A stretch of 64,000 nucleotides of DNA from Corynebacterium jeikeium (GTDB lineage Bacteria > Actinomycetota > Actinomycetes > Mycobacteriales > Mycobacteriaceae): positions 1,240,001 through 1,304,000 of the forward strand of contig CP033784.1 of the NCBI GenBank assembly GCA_003955985.1. Direction: 5' to 3'. This document shows positions 44,218 through 54,721 of this stretch, piece after piece (within the stretch, counting starts at the first letter, position 1; each line of letters opens with the position of its first letter). Position numbers and translations under genes: made by a program. Under the pieces are notes generated by a model that did no database searches, was not told the DNA's origin, and worked only from the letters and a program-made list of their open reading frames with translations.

Positions 44218-46143
44218 TTGAACAGCAAATCCAGATCCGGTGCGAATACATTCAAGAGGAACTGGCCGCAGTGGCTGTTGGCACTGTTTGTTGGCTTCCT
44301 CATCCTTACGTACGCACTCGTCTTTTTCACCGGCGGCGGATCAGCCAAGCCAAAGTTGGGCATCGACTTGCAGGGTGGTACCCGAGTAACCTTGGTGCCG
44401 CAGGGCGAAAAGCCGACGCGCGATCAGCTGGACCAGGCTCGCAAGATTCTGGAGAACCGCGTAAACGGCATGGGCGTCAGCGGCGCTCAAGTTGTCACCG
44501 ACGGTGACACGCTGGTCATTACCGTGCCGGGTGAAGACTCACAGGAGGCGCGTACGCTCGGCCAGACTTCGCAGCTCTTCTTCCGTCCGGTAGAACAGCC
44601 CACCCAGGGCCCTGATGAAGCTGCCTTTGGCGAGGTAGTTAAGAAGACTGCTGAAGATTGGGTGTCAGTCGGTGTCCTGTCGAAGGAGGACGCCACCAAG
44701 CGTGTTGATGACCTCTACAAGGACATGAACGAAACGCAGAAGCGTGCAATTGATGCCTTCAAGGAACAGAACCCAGATCAGCCGGTTCCCGAGGAGCTGT
44801 CCAAGTCGCTGGGCGAGGCCCCGAAGTTGGACGCAACAGCTCCGGCAAAGCCGGCGAACTCAATTGAAGCGGCCGAGCTGCGTACGAAGGTTCGTGACGT
44901 GCTGTTGGCGACTCGCCAGTCCGAAGACCCAACGACACAGTTTGCAGCCGCTGCGCTGATGACCTGCGATAACCGCGATGCAGTTGATCCGCTACAGGGG
45001 GCCGATGACCCGGCCAAGCCGCTGGTGACCTGTGCGCCCGAAGGCGGTAAAGCCATCTTCCTGGGCAAGGCTCCGCTGTTGATTGGGCAGGAGGACGAGG
45101 CCAAGGGCCAGCGTCTGTCCGGCGACGCTATTGATACCAATGCGCCGATTAACGGTGGTTACGATCAGCAGTCTGGTCAGATTCAGGTCTCCTTTAGCTT
45201 CAAGTCCGGGAAGAATGACACCGGCGCTCGCACATGGACCAAGTTGACCAATGACTACCTGCAGCGGCAGGTCGCTATCGTGTTGGACTCGAAGGTCATT
45301 TCCGCCCCGGTGATTCAGGAGGCAACCCCAGTTGGTTCTGCCACCCGCATCACGGGCGACTTCTCAATCGACGAGGCACAGGGGCTGGCCAATAACCTGC
45401 GTTATGGTGCACTGCCGCTGTCGTTCGCAGGTGAGGACGGCGAGCCGGGCGGCACCACCACGACTATCCCGGCCATGCTTGGTTCGGCTTCCTTGGAAGC
45501 CGGTCTGCTTGCCGGCATTATCGGTATCGCCCTGATTGTCGTCTACGCGATTGCTCTCTACCGCGGCCTGGGCGTGATTTCGCTGGTTTCGCTGGCAGCA
45601 GCTGGAGCGATGGTCTACGGCGTCCTTGTCCTTCTTGGTCGTTGGATTGGCTACTCGCTCGATCTCGCTGGCATCGCCGGCATCATCATCTCTATCGGCG
45701 TAACGGCTGACTCCTTCATCGTCTTCTTCGAACGCATTAAGGACGAAATCCGCGCGGGTAGAACTTTCCGCTCCGCGGTTCCGCACGCTTGGCGACGAGC
45801 ACGGCGCACCATCCTATCGGGTAACTTTGTGTCCATCATTGCGGCTGTGGTTCTTTACATCCTGGCCGTTGGCGATGTCCGCGGTTTCGCGTTCACACTT
45901 GGTCTCTCCACAGCATTCGACATTGTGACGGCTTTCCTCGTGACTGCGCCGTTGGTCATCCTGGCTACTCGTAAGTGGCCAGCTTTGTCCAAGCCGTCGA
46001 TGAACGGCTTCGGCTCGGTCATGGAGATTGCACAGAGGAATAAGACTGTAGCTGCCGGTAAGAAGGCCGGAGCCTCCGATGCCTCCGCCAGTACGGCTGC
46101 CGACACCGGTGCAGCTCACTCCAGCGCGAATGAGGGGAAGTAG
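44218..46143 (+). CDS. secD: Protein translocase subunit SecD
   Basis: 641 residues, TTG start with AGGAGA 7 nt upstream. TM1, then GIDLQGGTRVTL (D1 motif), a large periplasmic P1 domain containing an Ala/Pro-rich insert around 150-225, and five C-terminal helices with ISIGVTADSFIVFFERIKDE. Uses the proton gradient to pull exported proteins through SecYEG. secF starts 7 nt after its stop. Confidence 0.97.
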   Translation: MNSKSRSGANTFKRNWPQWLLALFVGFLILTYALVFFTGGGSAKPKLGIDLQGGTRVTLVPQGEKPTRDQLDQARKILENRVNGMGVSGAQVVTDGDTLVITVPGEDSQEARTLGQTSQLFFRPVEQPTQGPDEAAFGEVVKKTAEDWVSVGVLSKEDATKRVDDLYKDMNETQKRAIDAFKEQNPDQPVPEELSKSLGEAPKLDATAPAKPANSIEAAELRTKVRDVLLATRQSEDPTTQFAAAALMTCDNRDAVDPLQGADDPAKPLVTCAPEGGKAIFLGKAPLLIGQEDEAKGQRLSGDAIDTNAPINGGYDQQSGQIQVSFSFKSGKNDTGARTWTKLTNDYLQRQVAIVLDSKVISAPVIQEATPVGSATRITGDFSIDEAQGLANNLRYGALPLSFAGEDGEPGGTTTTIPAMLGSASLEAGLLAGIIGIALIVVYAIALYRGLGVISLVSLAAAGAMVYGVLVLLGRWIGYSLDLAGIAGIIISIGVTADSFIVFFERIKDEIRAGRTFRSAVPHAWRRARRTILSGNFVSIIAAVVLYILAVGDVRGFAFTLGLSTAFDIVTAFLVTAPLVILATRKWPALSKPSMNGFGSVMEIAQRNKTVAAGKKAGASDASASTAADTGAAHSSANEGK

Positions 46144-46149
46144 GAATCC

Positions 46150-47367
46150 ATGAATACTACTCAGACGAATCCGGCGCTAATCACTGAGCCAGAAAGCGTG
46201 AATGACGACTCCTTCTTCCGCCGCCTCTACACCGGCGAGGGTGGAATCAACATCGTCGGCAAGCGGAAGCGCTGGTACCAGATTGCCGTCGCCATCATCG
46301 TTGTTGCTTTCGCAGCGATGCTGATTCGCGGGTTCAGCTTCGGTATCGACTTCGAGGGCGGTACCAAGATGACTATGCCGCCGGCCTCAGTGACAACTGA
46401 GCAGGCCGAGGAGGTTTTCACCGAGGCGACCGGCGTGAAGCCGGAGCTGGTGCAAATTATCGGTTCTGGTGAGGGCCGAATCCTGGAGATCACCTCTGAG
46501 AAGCTGACTCAGGACCAGATTAATAGTGCTCGTATCGCGTTGAATGATGCATTCAAGCCCGTCGATGTGCAGGGGCAGCAGACCCCGGATGCCATTGGTG
46601 ACTCGACCGTGTCGGAGTCGTGGGGCTCTTCGATTACCAACCGAATGCTGCTGGCTGCAGTGGTGTTCCTGGGTCTGGTGTTCATCTACATCACCATTCA
46701 CTTCGAGCGCGACATGGCCATTGCCGCAATTCTCGCCCTGGTTGTGGATGCAATCGTGATTATGGGAATCTACGCGCTCATTGGTCTTGACGTCACCCCG
46801 GCAACCATTATCGGCTTGCTGACAGTGCTGTCGTTCTCCCTGTACGACACCGTCGTGGTTTTCGACAAGGTCGACGAGAACACGGCAGGCTATCGTTCAT
46901 CGACCCGTAGAAGTTACGCCGAGTTGGTGAACCTGGCGGTCAACCAAACCATCATGCGTTCTATCAACACCACGGTGTCGACGCTCCTGCCAATCCTGGC
47001 ACTGATGGTCATCGCCGTGGGCATGCTGGGGGTCGGAACGCTGAAGGACCTTGCACTCGTTCAGCTCATCGGCATTATTCAAGGTACGTTCTCTTCGATC
47101 TTCCTGGCTTCGTCGCTGTTGGTGTCTCTCAAGTCGCGGCAGCGTGAATACCGCAAGCATGAAGAGGCGGTACTGTCTGCTCGCGCAAAGGCCTCTGAGG
47201 GGGCAGGATCGGGCACCGATTCCGCCACCACTGATGTTGCGGAGGACTCGGGCTCGAAGGAGCCGTCGGCAAGCGAGATGGAGCAGTCGACGTCGAAACG
47301 AACGGTGACGACTCCGAAGCTTGAGGGCGATGAAGACAAGCCGCTGTCCTGGCGTCCGGGGCAGTAG
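46150..47367 (+). CDS. secF: Protein translocase subunit SecF
   Basis: 405 residues. FGIDFEGGTKM near the start of the periplasmic part, YDTVVVFDKVDEN in the membrane domain, and a Ser/Thr-rich cytoplasmic tail of about 85 residues, which is long. Partner of SecD. Confidence 0.97.
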   Translation: MNTTQTNPALITEPESVNDDSFFRRLYTGEGGINIVGKRKRWYQIAVAIIVVAFAAMLIRGFSFGIDFEGGTKMTMPPASVTTEQAEEVFTEATGVKPELVQIIGSGEGRILEITSEKLTQDQINSARIALNDAFKPVDVQGQQTPDAIGDSTVSESWGSSITNRMLLAAVVFLGLVFIYITIHFERDMAIAAILALVVDAIVIMGIYALIGLDVTPATIIGLLTVLSFSLYDTVVVFDKVDENTAGYRSSTRRSYAELVNLAVNQTIMRSINTTVSTLLPILALMVIAVGMLGVGTLKDLALVQLIGIIQGTFSSIFLASSLLVSLKSRQREYRKHEEAVLSARAKASEGAGSGTDSATTDVAEDSGSKEPSASEMEQSTSKRTVTTPKLEGDEDKPLSWRPGQ

Positions 47368-47416
47368 GAGGTAGCGCCTCCCAGTGGTTCGGGTGAAACT
47401 ACTTTAAAAGCGCATT

Positions 47417-47455
47417 GTGCGGGTATCGTTGACAGGTACCCGCACTTTTTCTTTT
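47417..47455 (+). terminator. Terminator after secF
   Basis: Perfect 9-bp stem GTGCGGGTA/TACCCGCAC with an 11-nt loop, then TTTTTCTTTT. It makes apt-rel a separate transcription unit. Confidence 0.85.
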
Positions 47456-47477
47456 CGCCGAAAAGGAGCTTAAACCT

Positions 47478-48014
47478 GTGTCGTATGCACACGCGCGTGA
47501 GGCATTAGCCGATCAGATTCGGTTCGTGCCCGATTTTCCAGTTGAGGGCGTACTCTTCGAGGACCTGACGCCGGCGCTTGCCGACGCCACGACGTTCGCC
47601 CTGATTGTGGACGAGATTTCCGCCAAGGTGGAAGAGTTCGGGGCTGATGTTATAGGCAGCCTAGATGCGCGTGGATTCCTGCTGGGTTCTGCGGTGGCGT
47701 ACAAGCTCGGACTGGGAGTGCTCGCTATTCGTAAGAAGGGTAAGCTGCCACCGCCTGTGCTGACCGAGACCTATGAACTGGAATATGGTACGGCCGCGCT
47801 TGAGATTCCGGCTAGTGGTTTTGAGCTGAAGGGCAAGAAGGCCGTACTTGTCGACGATGTGTTGGCAACTGGTGGCACCCTGTGTGCAGCTCGCGCCCTG
47901 CTGGAGACAGCTGGAGTCGAGGTAACCGGGCTGTGCACCGTGCTGGAGGTTGAAGGGCTGGGAGCTCGGGAGAAGCTTGCTGATCTGCCTTTGTACGTGG
48001 TTAATAAGGGGTGA
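47478..48014 (+). CDS. apt: Adenine phosphoribosyltransferase
   Basis: 178 residues, GTG start with AAGGAG upstream. [20 protein letters not shown] and the PRPP-binding [13 protein letters not shown] are present. Salvages adenine to AMP. Seven nt before rel, a pairing conserved in actinobacteria. Confidence 0.95.
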   Translation: MSYAHAREALADQIRFVPDFPVEGVLFEDLTPALADATTFALIVDEISAKVEEFGADVIGSLDARGFLLGSAVAYKLGLGVLAIRKKGKLPPPVLTETYELEYGTAALEIPASGFELKGKKAVLVDDVLATGGTLCAARALLETAGVEVTGLCTVLEVEGLGAREKLADLPLYVVNKG

Positions 48015-48021
48015 ATGAGTC

Positions 48022-50283
48022 ATGGCTGAAGGGCCCGCACGCCGTTATGGTGCCCGCCTAGCGCGAAGCCTTACCGGCAACAGAACGAAAACCCGCCCGG
48101 TGCTAGATCCCCTTGTCGCGGTGCATCGACAGGTGCATCCGCGCGCAGATTTGGCTGTGCTTCAGCGTGCCTACGATACCGCCGAGCGCCTTCACGACGG
48201 CGTGTACCGGAAATCCGGCGAGCCATACATCACTCACCCGCTTGCAGTCGCCACTATTGCCGCCGAGATCGGCATGGATACCACCACGCTGGTGGCAGCG
48301 CTGCTACATGACACGGTCGAAGATACCGATTACACGCTGGAGGACCTGGAGCGGGACTTCGGCCCAGAAGTCGCACGACTGGTCGACGGCGTGACCAAAT
48401 TGGATAAGGTCGCGTTGGGCTCCGCCGCCGAGGCAGAGACCGTGCGAAAGATGATTATCGCCATGAGCCAGGACCCGCGCGTGCTGGTTATCAAGGTGGC
48501 TGACCGGCTGCATAACATGCGCACAATGCGCTTCCTGCCGCCGGAAAAGCAGGCTAAGAAGGCCCGTGAGACCCTCGAGGTGATTGCACCGCTGGCGCAT
48601 CGTTTGGGAATGGCCAGCGTGAAGTGGGAGTTGGAAGATCTCTCCTTCGCCATTTTGTACCCGAAGAAGTACGACGAGATTGTGCGTTTGGTCGCAGATC
48701 GAGCGCCGCAGCGGGACCGGTACATCCAGGAAGTCTCCGAGATGATTCAGAAGGATCTGAAGGAGTCGCACATTGCTGCTGAGGTACAGGGCAGGCCGAA
48801 GCACTACTGGTCGATTTATCAGAAAATGATTGTCCGCGGCCATGAGTTCGACGAGATTTTTGACCTGGTCGGACTTCGAGTTCTGGTGGACACGACCAAG
48901 GATTGCTATGCCGCGATGGGTGCCGTCCACTCGCTGTTCAAACCTATGCCGGGGCGATTCAAGGACTATATTTCCGCGCCGCGTTTCGGGGTTTACCAGT
49001 CGTTGCACACAACGGTCATCGGTCCAGGTGGCTCCCCGCTAGAAGTGCAGATTCGCACCCATGAGATGCACTACAACGCTGAGTACGGCATTGCCGCACA
49101 CTGGCGCTACAAGGAAACCAAGGGCTCTCACAAGGGAGATTCCGCCGAAGTCGATCAGATGGCGTGGATGCGTCAGCTGCTGGATTGGCAGCGGGAGGCC
49201 GCAGATCCTAACGAGTTCCTGGACTCCCTGCGCTATGACCTCTCAGTCACTGAAATTTTTGCGTTCACACCTAAGGGCGATGTCATCACATTGCCTGCGG
49301 ACTCCACGCCGGTCGACTTTGCCTACGCGGTCCATACTGAAGTAGGTCACCGATGTATTGGTGCCAAAGTCAACGGCAAGCTAGTGGCGTTGGAATCACC
49401 GCTAAAAACTGGCGACCGCGTCGAGATTTTCACGTCCAAGGATGCCGATTCCGGTCCGTCTAAGGACTGGGAGAAGTTTGTTAAAACTCCACGTGCGCGG
49501 GCAAAGATCCGTCAGTGGTTTGCCAAAGAGCGCCGCGAGGAGGCACTCGATGCCGGCCGTGACGCGCTGGCTGCAGAGGTACAGCGCGGCGGTCTGCCGA
49601 TGCACCGCCTGTTCACTCCGGCGTCCATCAAGCAGATTGCCTCCGAGCTGCACTATGCGGATGTCGATGCGCTCTATACCGCTATCGGTAAGGGGCAGGT
49701 CTCAGCGCAGCATGTGACTCACCGGCTGATGGCGCAGTTCTCGAGCGCGGACGATGCCGAAGAGCAGTTGGTCTCCCGCACGCCAATTTCAAAGATGAAC
49801 GTGCACAACACTCCGCGCCGCGCTGACAGCACGGGTGTGTTGGTAGAAGGCAGCGCGGATATGGCCGCTAAGCTTGCCAAATGCTGTACGCCTGTGCCGG
49901 GCGATGCCATCTTTGGCTTCGTCACCCGCGGCGGTGGGGTCAGTGTGCACCGTACGGACTGCACTAATGCGGAGAAGCTGCACCAGGAGCCGGAGCGCAT
50001 TATCGAGGTCTCCTGGGCAACAGATTCCTCCGGTGCGGTCTTCATGGTTACGGTGCAAATCGAAGCACTTGACCGTCATGGACTGCTCTCGGAGATTACT
50101 CGCGTCTTCTCCGATCAGAAGGTCTCAATCCTGTCGACGTCCTCCCATACCTCCGATGACCGCGTTGCCGTAATGCGTTTTAGCTTCGAGGTTTCGGACA
50201 CTAAGCAGATGGGCTATATCTTCAACATTCTGCGCGGTGTCGAGGGAGTCTTCGATGTCTACCGCATTACTTCTGGTCAGTAG
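48022..50283 (+). CDS. rel: Bifunctional (p)ppGpp synthetase/hydrolase
   Basis: 753 residues. HD hydrolase with YITHPLAVA (His72) and LLHDTVED (His96-Asp97, Glu100-Asp101); synthetase with [13 protein letters not shown] and [14 protein letters not shown] domain ([21 protein letters not shown]); a Cys-containing ZFD-type stretch ([11 protein letters not shown]) and a C-terminal ACT domain. Sets the stringent response. Full length for the long RSH class. Confidence 0.97.
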   Translation: MAEGPARRYGARLARSLTGNRTKTRPVLDPLVAVHRQVHPRADLAVLQRAYDTAERLHDGVYRKSGEPYITHPLAVATIAAEIGMDTTTLVAALLHDTVEDTDYTLEDLERDFGPEVARLVDGVTKLDKVALGSAAEAETVRKMIIAMSQDPRVLVIKVADRLHNMRTMRFLPPEKQAKKARETLEVIAPLAHRLGMASVKWELEDLSFAILYPKKYDEIVRLVADRAPQRDRYIQEVSEMIQKDLKESHIAAEVQGRPKHYWSIYQKMIVRGHEFDEIFDLVGLRVLVDTTKDCYAAMGAVHSLFKPMPGRFKDYISAPRFGVYQSLHTTVIGPGGSPLEVQIRTHEMHYNAEYGIAAHWRYKETKGSHKGDSAEVDQMAWMRQLLDWQREAADPNEFLDSLRYDLSVTEIFAFTPKGDVITLPADSTPVDFAYAVHTEVGHRCIGAKVNGKLVALESPLKTGDRVEIFTSKDADSGPSKDWEKFVKTPRARAKIRQWFAKERREEALDAGRDALAAEVQRGGLPMHRLFTPASIKQIASELHYADVDALYTAIGKGQVSAQHVTHRLMAQFSSADDAEEQLVSRTPISKMNVHNTPRRADSTGVLVEGSADMAAKLAKCCTPVPGDAIFGFVTRGGGVSVHRTDCTNAEKLHQEPERIIEVSWATDSSGAVFMVTVQIEALDRHGLLSEITRVFSDQKVSILSTSSHTSDDRVAVMRFSFEVSDTKQMGYIFNILRGVEGVFDVYRITSGQ

Positions 50284-50335
50284 GCGGTTTAGCAGCCCAT
50301 CGATATGTGAAAAAGGATGAGGCCGCGTAGGTATT

Positions 50336-50373
50336 AAAACAGGGCCAAGGTGAAACACCTTGGCCCTGTTTTT
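50336..50373. terminator. Bidirectional terminator between rel and the PPIase gene
   Basis: Arms AAAACAGGGCCAAGGTG and CACCTTGGCCCTGTTTT pair perfectly around AAA. Confidence 0.92.
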
Positions 50374-50404
50374 GATTAATTTCTGAATCAGTCAGTTGAG
50401 TCAG

Positions 50405-51304
50405 CTACTTGACTTCCGCCTTCTCAATACGGACTTCCTTAGCTGGCTTACCGTCAGAGGTACCGTCGCCCTCGATACCGTTCTTCGCAATGTCCGCAAC
50501 CGTCTTGGTGCCCTCGTCAGTCATGGAGCCAAGCACGGTGTACTGCGGAGGCAGCTGAGAATCTGCCCAGTTGAGGAAGAACTGGCTGCCGTTGGCATCT
50601 GGGTCGCTCGGGTTTGCCATGGCGATAGAGCCCTTCGGGTACACCAACGGGGTATTCTGATCCAGACCAGAATCCTTGACCGGCCATTCGCCAGCGAACT
50701 TGAAGCCCGGGCCGCCGGTACCGGTACCAGTCGGGTCGCCACACTGCAGAACGTTCAGGCCACCACCGGTAATACGGTGGCACACAGTGTCATTGAAGTA
50801 GTCGGACTTGGCCATGTGCTCAATTGCATTGACGCCGCAAGGTGAAATAGCGCGGTCCAGCTCCATCGGAATGTCGCCCTGGTTAGTCTTCAGGGTGATG
50901 GTTACAGTGCCAGTGGCGGGAACGTTGTCGGTAGCTGGCTTATCTATGTCCTTCGATGCCTCGCCATCATCCGGGTAGTCACAGGTCACGGTTTCCGGAA
51001 GTGGGGAAGAGCGCTTCATTGGAACCTTTTCACCGCTGACAGGAGTAGCTGTCAGAGCTGCAGGTTCGACTGGAGTCGTGGATTCATCAGCGGCCTCATT
51101 GTCGTCAGCGCCGCCAGCCGTGGTCAGCAAGTAGATGCCGCCACCGATAAAGAGCAGGATAGCCAAGGTGGTTACGACAACGCCCAGTGGCTTCAGCTTC
51201 TCGGCACGTGCACGGCGCTTAAGTTCGCGCTCGAGCGTCCGCATCGCATCTTTGCGCCTTTGCTCATTATTGGCCACTAGTCTTTCTCCGTATCTGTTAG
51301 TCAT
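50405..51304 (-). CDS. Membrane-anchored cyclophilin-type peptidylprolyl isomerase
   Basis: 299 residues. Basic cytoplasmic start, one membrane helix (about 41-62), a Thr/Pro-rich linker with DNVPATGTVTIT, then the cyclophilin domain (TVCHRITGGGLNVLQCGDPTG and NGSQFFLNWADSQLP). Catalyses prolyl isomerisation outside the membrane. Counterpart of Rv2582c between rel and the MBL gene. Confidence 0.92.
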   Translation of the reverse strand: MTNRYGERLVANNEQRRKDAMRTLERELKRRARAEKLKPLGVVVTTLAILLFIGGGIYLLTTAGGADDNEAADESTTPVEPAALTATPVSGEKVPMKRSSPLPETVTCDYPDDGEASKDIDKPATDNVPATGTVTITLKTNQGDIPMELDRAISPCGVNAIEHMAKSDYFNDTVCHRITGGGLNVLQCGDPTGTGTGGPGFKFAGEWPVKDSGLDQNTPLVYPKGSIAMANPSDPDANGSQFFLNWADSQLPPQYTVLGSMTDEGTKTVADIAKNGIEGDGTSDGKPAKEVRIEKAEVK

Positions 51305-51536
51305 CTATTGCTGGTGACGGAACACCAGCGGACGATTTTGCCCATTGATAGTGACCGCATTTGAAGTAACAGCTCAGTCGGTCACCGTCGCGTACACAAT
51401 CGACCATTATGCCCGGGATTGCTTCCCATTTGCGAGATGACAGGCCAACGAGCAAGGGGAAAGGTGCTCTCTTCCCGTTGTTGGAAGGCGCAAATAGCCT
51501 GCCGGGGGCTGTACACAATCGTTACAATGGAGCGCC

Positions 51537-52208
51537 ATGGAGATATTTGGTTTTGCAGCCGGCCCTTTTCAGACCAACTGCTACGTGGCAACAGGCGCTC
51601 CGGAAATGGACGGCCTGTCCACCCCATGCGTCATTGTTGACCCGGGCATGGGGGCGTTCGAGGTAGTACGCGGCGAGGTCGAGAAGCGAGATTGGAAGCC
51701 GGAAGCAATTCTGCTGACCCATGGTCATATCGACCATGTCCGCGATGTCGCGGAGGCCTCCGACTTCTGGGATATCCCCGTCTTCATTCACGAAAGCGAC
51801 AATGTGTTGCTGGCCAATCCGAAGCTCGGCGGTTCTTCTTTCGGACACCTCTTTGACATCGATTCTATGCAGGCTTATACGGAAGCCGATTTCTTCGAGG
51901 ATGGCGACGAAGTAAAGTGGGCAGGGTTGAATTTCGAAGTCATTCACGCTCCGGGTCACTCTCCGGGATGCGTGATGCTGCGCGCTTCCGATGGGGAAGA
52001 TGAGATTGTCTTCAGCGGGGACGTCCTCTTTAAGGGGGCTATCGGTCGCGTAGATTTGCCGGGCAGTAGTCCGGAGCACATGCAGCAGTCGTTGAAGGAT
52101 AAGGTCCTCCCGCTGGCGGATGACCTCATGATTCTTCCGGGCCATGGCTCCGCATCGTCGATAGGCGAGGAGCGCGCGACCAACCCGTTCCTGCAAAACC
52201 TCACCTAG
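51537..52208 (+). CDS. MBL-fold metallohydrolase (glyoxalase II-like)
   Basis: 223 residues. Metal motif HGHIDH (62-67) in THGHIDHVRD, a later His in HAPGHSPGCVML, and an Asp in FSGDVLFKGAIGR. Typical beta-lactamase fold hydrolase; substrate unknown, may hydrolyse S-acyl-thiols. Always precedes hisS in this group. Confidence 0.92.
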   Translation: MEIFGFAAGPFQTNCYVATGAPEMDGLSTPCVIVDPGMGAFEVVRGEVEKRDWKPEAILLTHGHIDHVRDVAEASDFWDIPVFIHESDNVLLANPKLGGSSFGHLFDIDSMQAYTEADFFEDGDEVKWAGLNFEVIHAPGHSPGCVMLRASDGEDEIVFSGDVLFKGAIGRVDLPGSSPEHMQQSLKDKVLPLADDLMILPGHGSASSIGEERATNPFLQNLT

Positions 52209-52251
52209 CCTGGCTGACACCTCGTGAGAGTTGGCAGGTAGAGTTAGCGGG

Positions 52252-53535
52252 GTGAACTCTAGCCAGAAGCCAAAGAAGTTGAAGCCATTCTCCGCGCCCA
52301 AGGGCGTGCCGGATTACGTCCCGCCGGTCTCCCGCGAATTCGAGGCGGTGCGAAACTCATTCCAGCACCGCGCACGACTTGCGGGCTATGAGCACATTGA
52401 GCTGCCAATTTTCGAGGACACCGGGCTTTTTGCACGTGGCGTAGGTGAATCGACGGACGTCGTCACCAAGGAGATGTACACGTTCGCCGACCGCGGCGGC
52501 CGCTCCGTCACCCTGCGCCCGGAGGGTACCGCGGGCGTGATGCGCGCGGTCATTGAGCACAATTTGGATCGCGGTCAGTTGCCGGTCAAGCTTTCCTACG
52601 CGGGGCCATTCTTCCGCTATGAACGCCCGCAGGCAGGCCGTTACCGTCAGTTGCAGCAGGTGGGCGTAGAGGCAATCGGCGTCGATGATCCTGCGCTGGA
52701 CGCTGAAGTCATCGCGCTTGCCGACGCATGCTTCCGCGGTATCGGACTCGAAGGCTTCCGCCTTGAACTGACAAGCCTTGGCGACAACACCTGCCGCCCT
52801 GAATATCGCGCTAAGCTGCAGGAGTTCTTGTTTGACCTGCCTCTGGATGAGGAAACGCGCCACCGTGCAAACATCAACCCGCTGCGCGTCCTCGACGATA
52901 AGCGACCGGAAATGCAGGAAATGCTTGCCGACGCGCCGCTGATGCTGGACCACCTTTCTGACAGCGCTCGCGGTCACTTTGAAGCTGTGACTGGACTGTT
53001 GGATGACATGAAGGTGCCCTATGTCATCAATCCTCGAATGGTGCGCGGACTGGACTACTACACCAAGACGTGCTTCGAGTTTGTTCACGACGGCCTTGGT
53101 GCTCAGTCGGGTATCGGCGGCGGTGGTCGCTACGACGGGCTGATGGCGCAGCTAGGCGGCCAAGAGCTGTCTGGAATTGGCTTTGGTTTGGGTGTGGATC
53201 GCGCGCTGCTCGCACTGGAAGCAGAGGGCAAGCATGCCAGCGATGGTCGACGCGTCGATGTGTATGGTGTTGCGCTCGGTGAAGAAGCCGCTCACGCTAT
53301 GGCGGTGCAGATCAATAAGCTGCGCCAAGCGGGTATCCGCGCAGATATGTCCTACGGCGGCCGCGGTCTGAAGGGCGCGATGAAGGGTGCCGATCGCGCT
53401 GGAGCCCGATTTGCGTTGGTCCTCGGCGAGTCTGAATTGGCCGCGGGCGAGGTTCAGCTGAAGAACCTTGAGTCCCACGAGCAGCACGCAGTCGCCCTAG
53501 ATGCACTGGTTCAGGAGTTGCAGTCGCGCATCTAG
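52252..53535 (+). CDS. hisS: Histidine--tRNA ligase
   Basis: 427 residues from a GTG at 52252. Class II core: [11 protein letters not shown], the motif 2 segment [17 protein letters not shown], then [12 protein letters not shown] and the anticodon-binding C-terminal domain. Starts 43 nt after the MBL gene. Confidence 0.96.
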   Translation: MNSSQKPKKLKPFSAPKGVPDYVPPVSREFEAVRNSFQHRARLAGYEHIELPIFEDTGLFARGVGESTDVVTKEMYTFADRGGRSVTLRPEGTAGVMRAVIEHNLDRGQLPVKLSYAGPFFRYERPQAGRYRQLQQVGVEAIGVDDPALDAEVIALADACFRGIGLEGFRLELTSLGDNTCRPEYRAKLQEFLFDLPLDEETRHRANINPLRVLDDKRPEMQEMLADAPLMLDHLSDSARGHFEAVTGLLDDMKVPYVINPRMVRGLDYYTKTCFEFVHDGLGAQSGIGGGGRYDGLMAQLGGQELSGIGFGLGVDRALLALEAEGKHASDGRRVDVYGVALGEEAAHAMAVQINKLRQAGIRADMSYGGRGLKGAMKGADRAGARFALVLGESELAAGEVQLKNLESHEQHAVALDALVQELQSRI

Positions 53536-53562
53536 GAAACGCGCATTTGTTAAGTGCGGAGT

Positions 53563-54450
53563 CTAGCTGTAGACGCCGCGCTCGAGAGTGTCGCACTGAG
53601 ACATCTTTCCTGACTTGTAGCCGGTGAGGAATGCCTTCGTACGCTGCTCGGCCGAGCCGTGGGTCCAGGAGTCCGGTTGAACACCACCGCCGGAATGCTG
53701 CTGGATGGTGTCATCGCCAATGGCCTTCGTAGTTTTGAGGGCATCGGCAACTTGCTCGTCGGAAAGCGGTTCGAGGATTGCGTCCGGCCCCTTGTCCGCG
53801 TAATGAGCCCAGATACCCGCGTAGCAGTCGGCCTGCAGCTCGATCTTTACAGCGTCGGAATCGGGGCCCGGTTCGTTGTAGTTACTGCGGCCGAGTGTGC
53901 CCTCCAACCTTTGGATATGGTGGGCGAATTCGTGGGCCACGACGTATTCCTGTGCGAGCGGTCCGTTGCCTCCGCCCATGCGCTCCAGGGTGCTAAAGAA
54001 CTCCGTGTCGAAGTAGGCCGTTTGATCGGCGGGGCAGTAGAACGGGCCGGTGGACGAGGACGCTGCGCCGCAGCCCGACTGAGTGGAGCCTTCAAAGAGG
54101 ACTAAGCCTGGGTTCGTGTACTCGATGCCGGCCTGTGCGGGGAGTTGTTCTTCCCAGACTCGGTCGACCGAAATACCGGTGAATTCCATCCGGCAATCGA
54201 TGCGGCTGTTGGCATCTTCGCCGGTCTTGCAGGGATCCTCGCCAGGGGACTGCTGTGCAGTCTGCGAGGACTGGTTGTTCTGGGCACCTGTCAGCTGTCC
54301 CAATTGTCCCGGGTCGCCGCCGAGAAGTAAGTACAGGCCGATGAGGACAAGGCCGCCGATACCGCCACCGCCTACGGCGATAGCGCGGCCACCACCCGAG
54401 CGTCGCTCGGCACGAGCCGAGCTCTTTTGGAAGTCATTCCGGAAGGTCAT
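53563..54450 (-). CDS. Neutral zinc metallopeptidase (YpfJ family)
   Basis: 295 residues. One N-terminal membrane helix (about 25-45) preceded by Arg/Gly-rich sequence; linker rich in Gln. Zinc motif HEFAH (173-177) in VVAHEFAHHIQRLEG, and the later ELQADCYAGIWAH with a second Glu ligand. Four Cys in the exported part could form disulfides. Faces outside; substrate unknown. It is convergent with hisS. Confidence 0.92.
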   Translation of the reverse strand: MTFRNDFQKSSARAERRSGGGRAIAVGGGGIGGLVLIGLYLLLGGDPGQLGQLTGAQNNQSSQTAQQSPGEDPCKTGEDANSRIDCRMEFTGISVDRVWEEQLPAQAGIEYTNPGLVLFEGSTQSGCGAASSSTGPFYCPADQTAYFDTEFFSTLERMGGGNGPLAQEYVVAHEFAHHIQRLEGTLGRSNYNEPGPDSDAVKIELQADCYAGIWAHYADKGPDAILEPLSDEQVADALKTTKAIGDDTIQQHSGGGVQPDSWTHGSAEQRTKAFLTGYKSGKMSQCDTLERGVYS

Positions 54451-54648
54451 AGGAGTAAGACTATTGCATAAGGTGCGGAAAACGGGCCATTGAATAGCGC
54501 TGCGTCATAGTATCCGCATGTAAATCAACGTCAGGATCTACGGAGAACTTTGTCTAAGTGAGTACATGAAGCCCGAGGTAGGCCCAAGGCGATGACCGGT
54601 AATAAGCAAAATAGCCGGGGTCTTCTTCTCACCTTTCTGGCTTCAAGG

Positions 54649-54654
54649 TAGACT
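54649..54654 (+). promoter_or_regulatory. Candidate -10 of aspS
   Basis: TAGACT preceded by GG, about 70 nt before the aspS GTG; a weak TTCTCA lies 17 nt upstream. The same GGTAGACT occurs before alaS (about 59419). Confidence 0.35.
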
Positions 54655-54721
54655 ACACGGACGAAACCGCTATCCACAGCGTTAATCCCTATAGCACCAA
54701 TTTTGGAAGGACCAATTCGCA

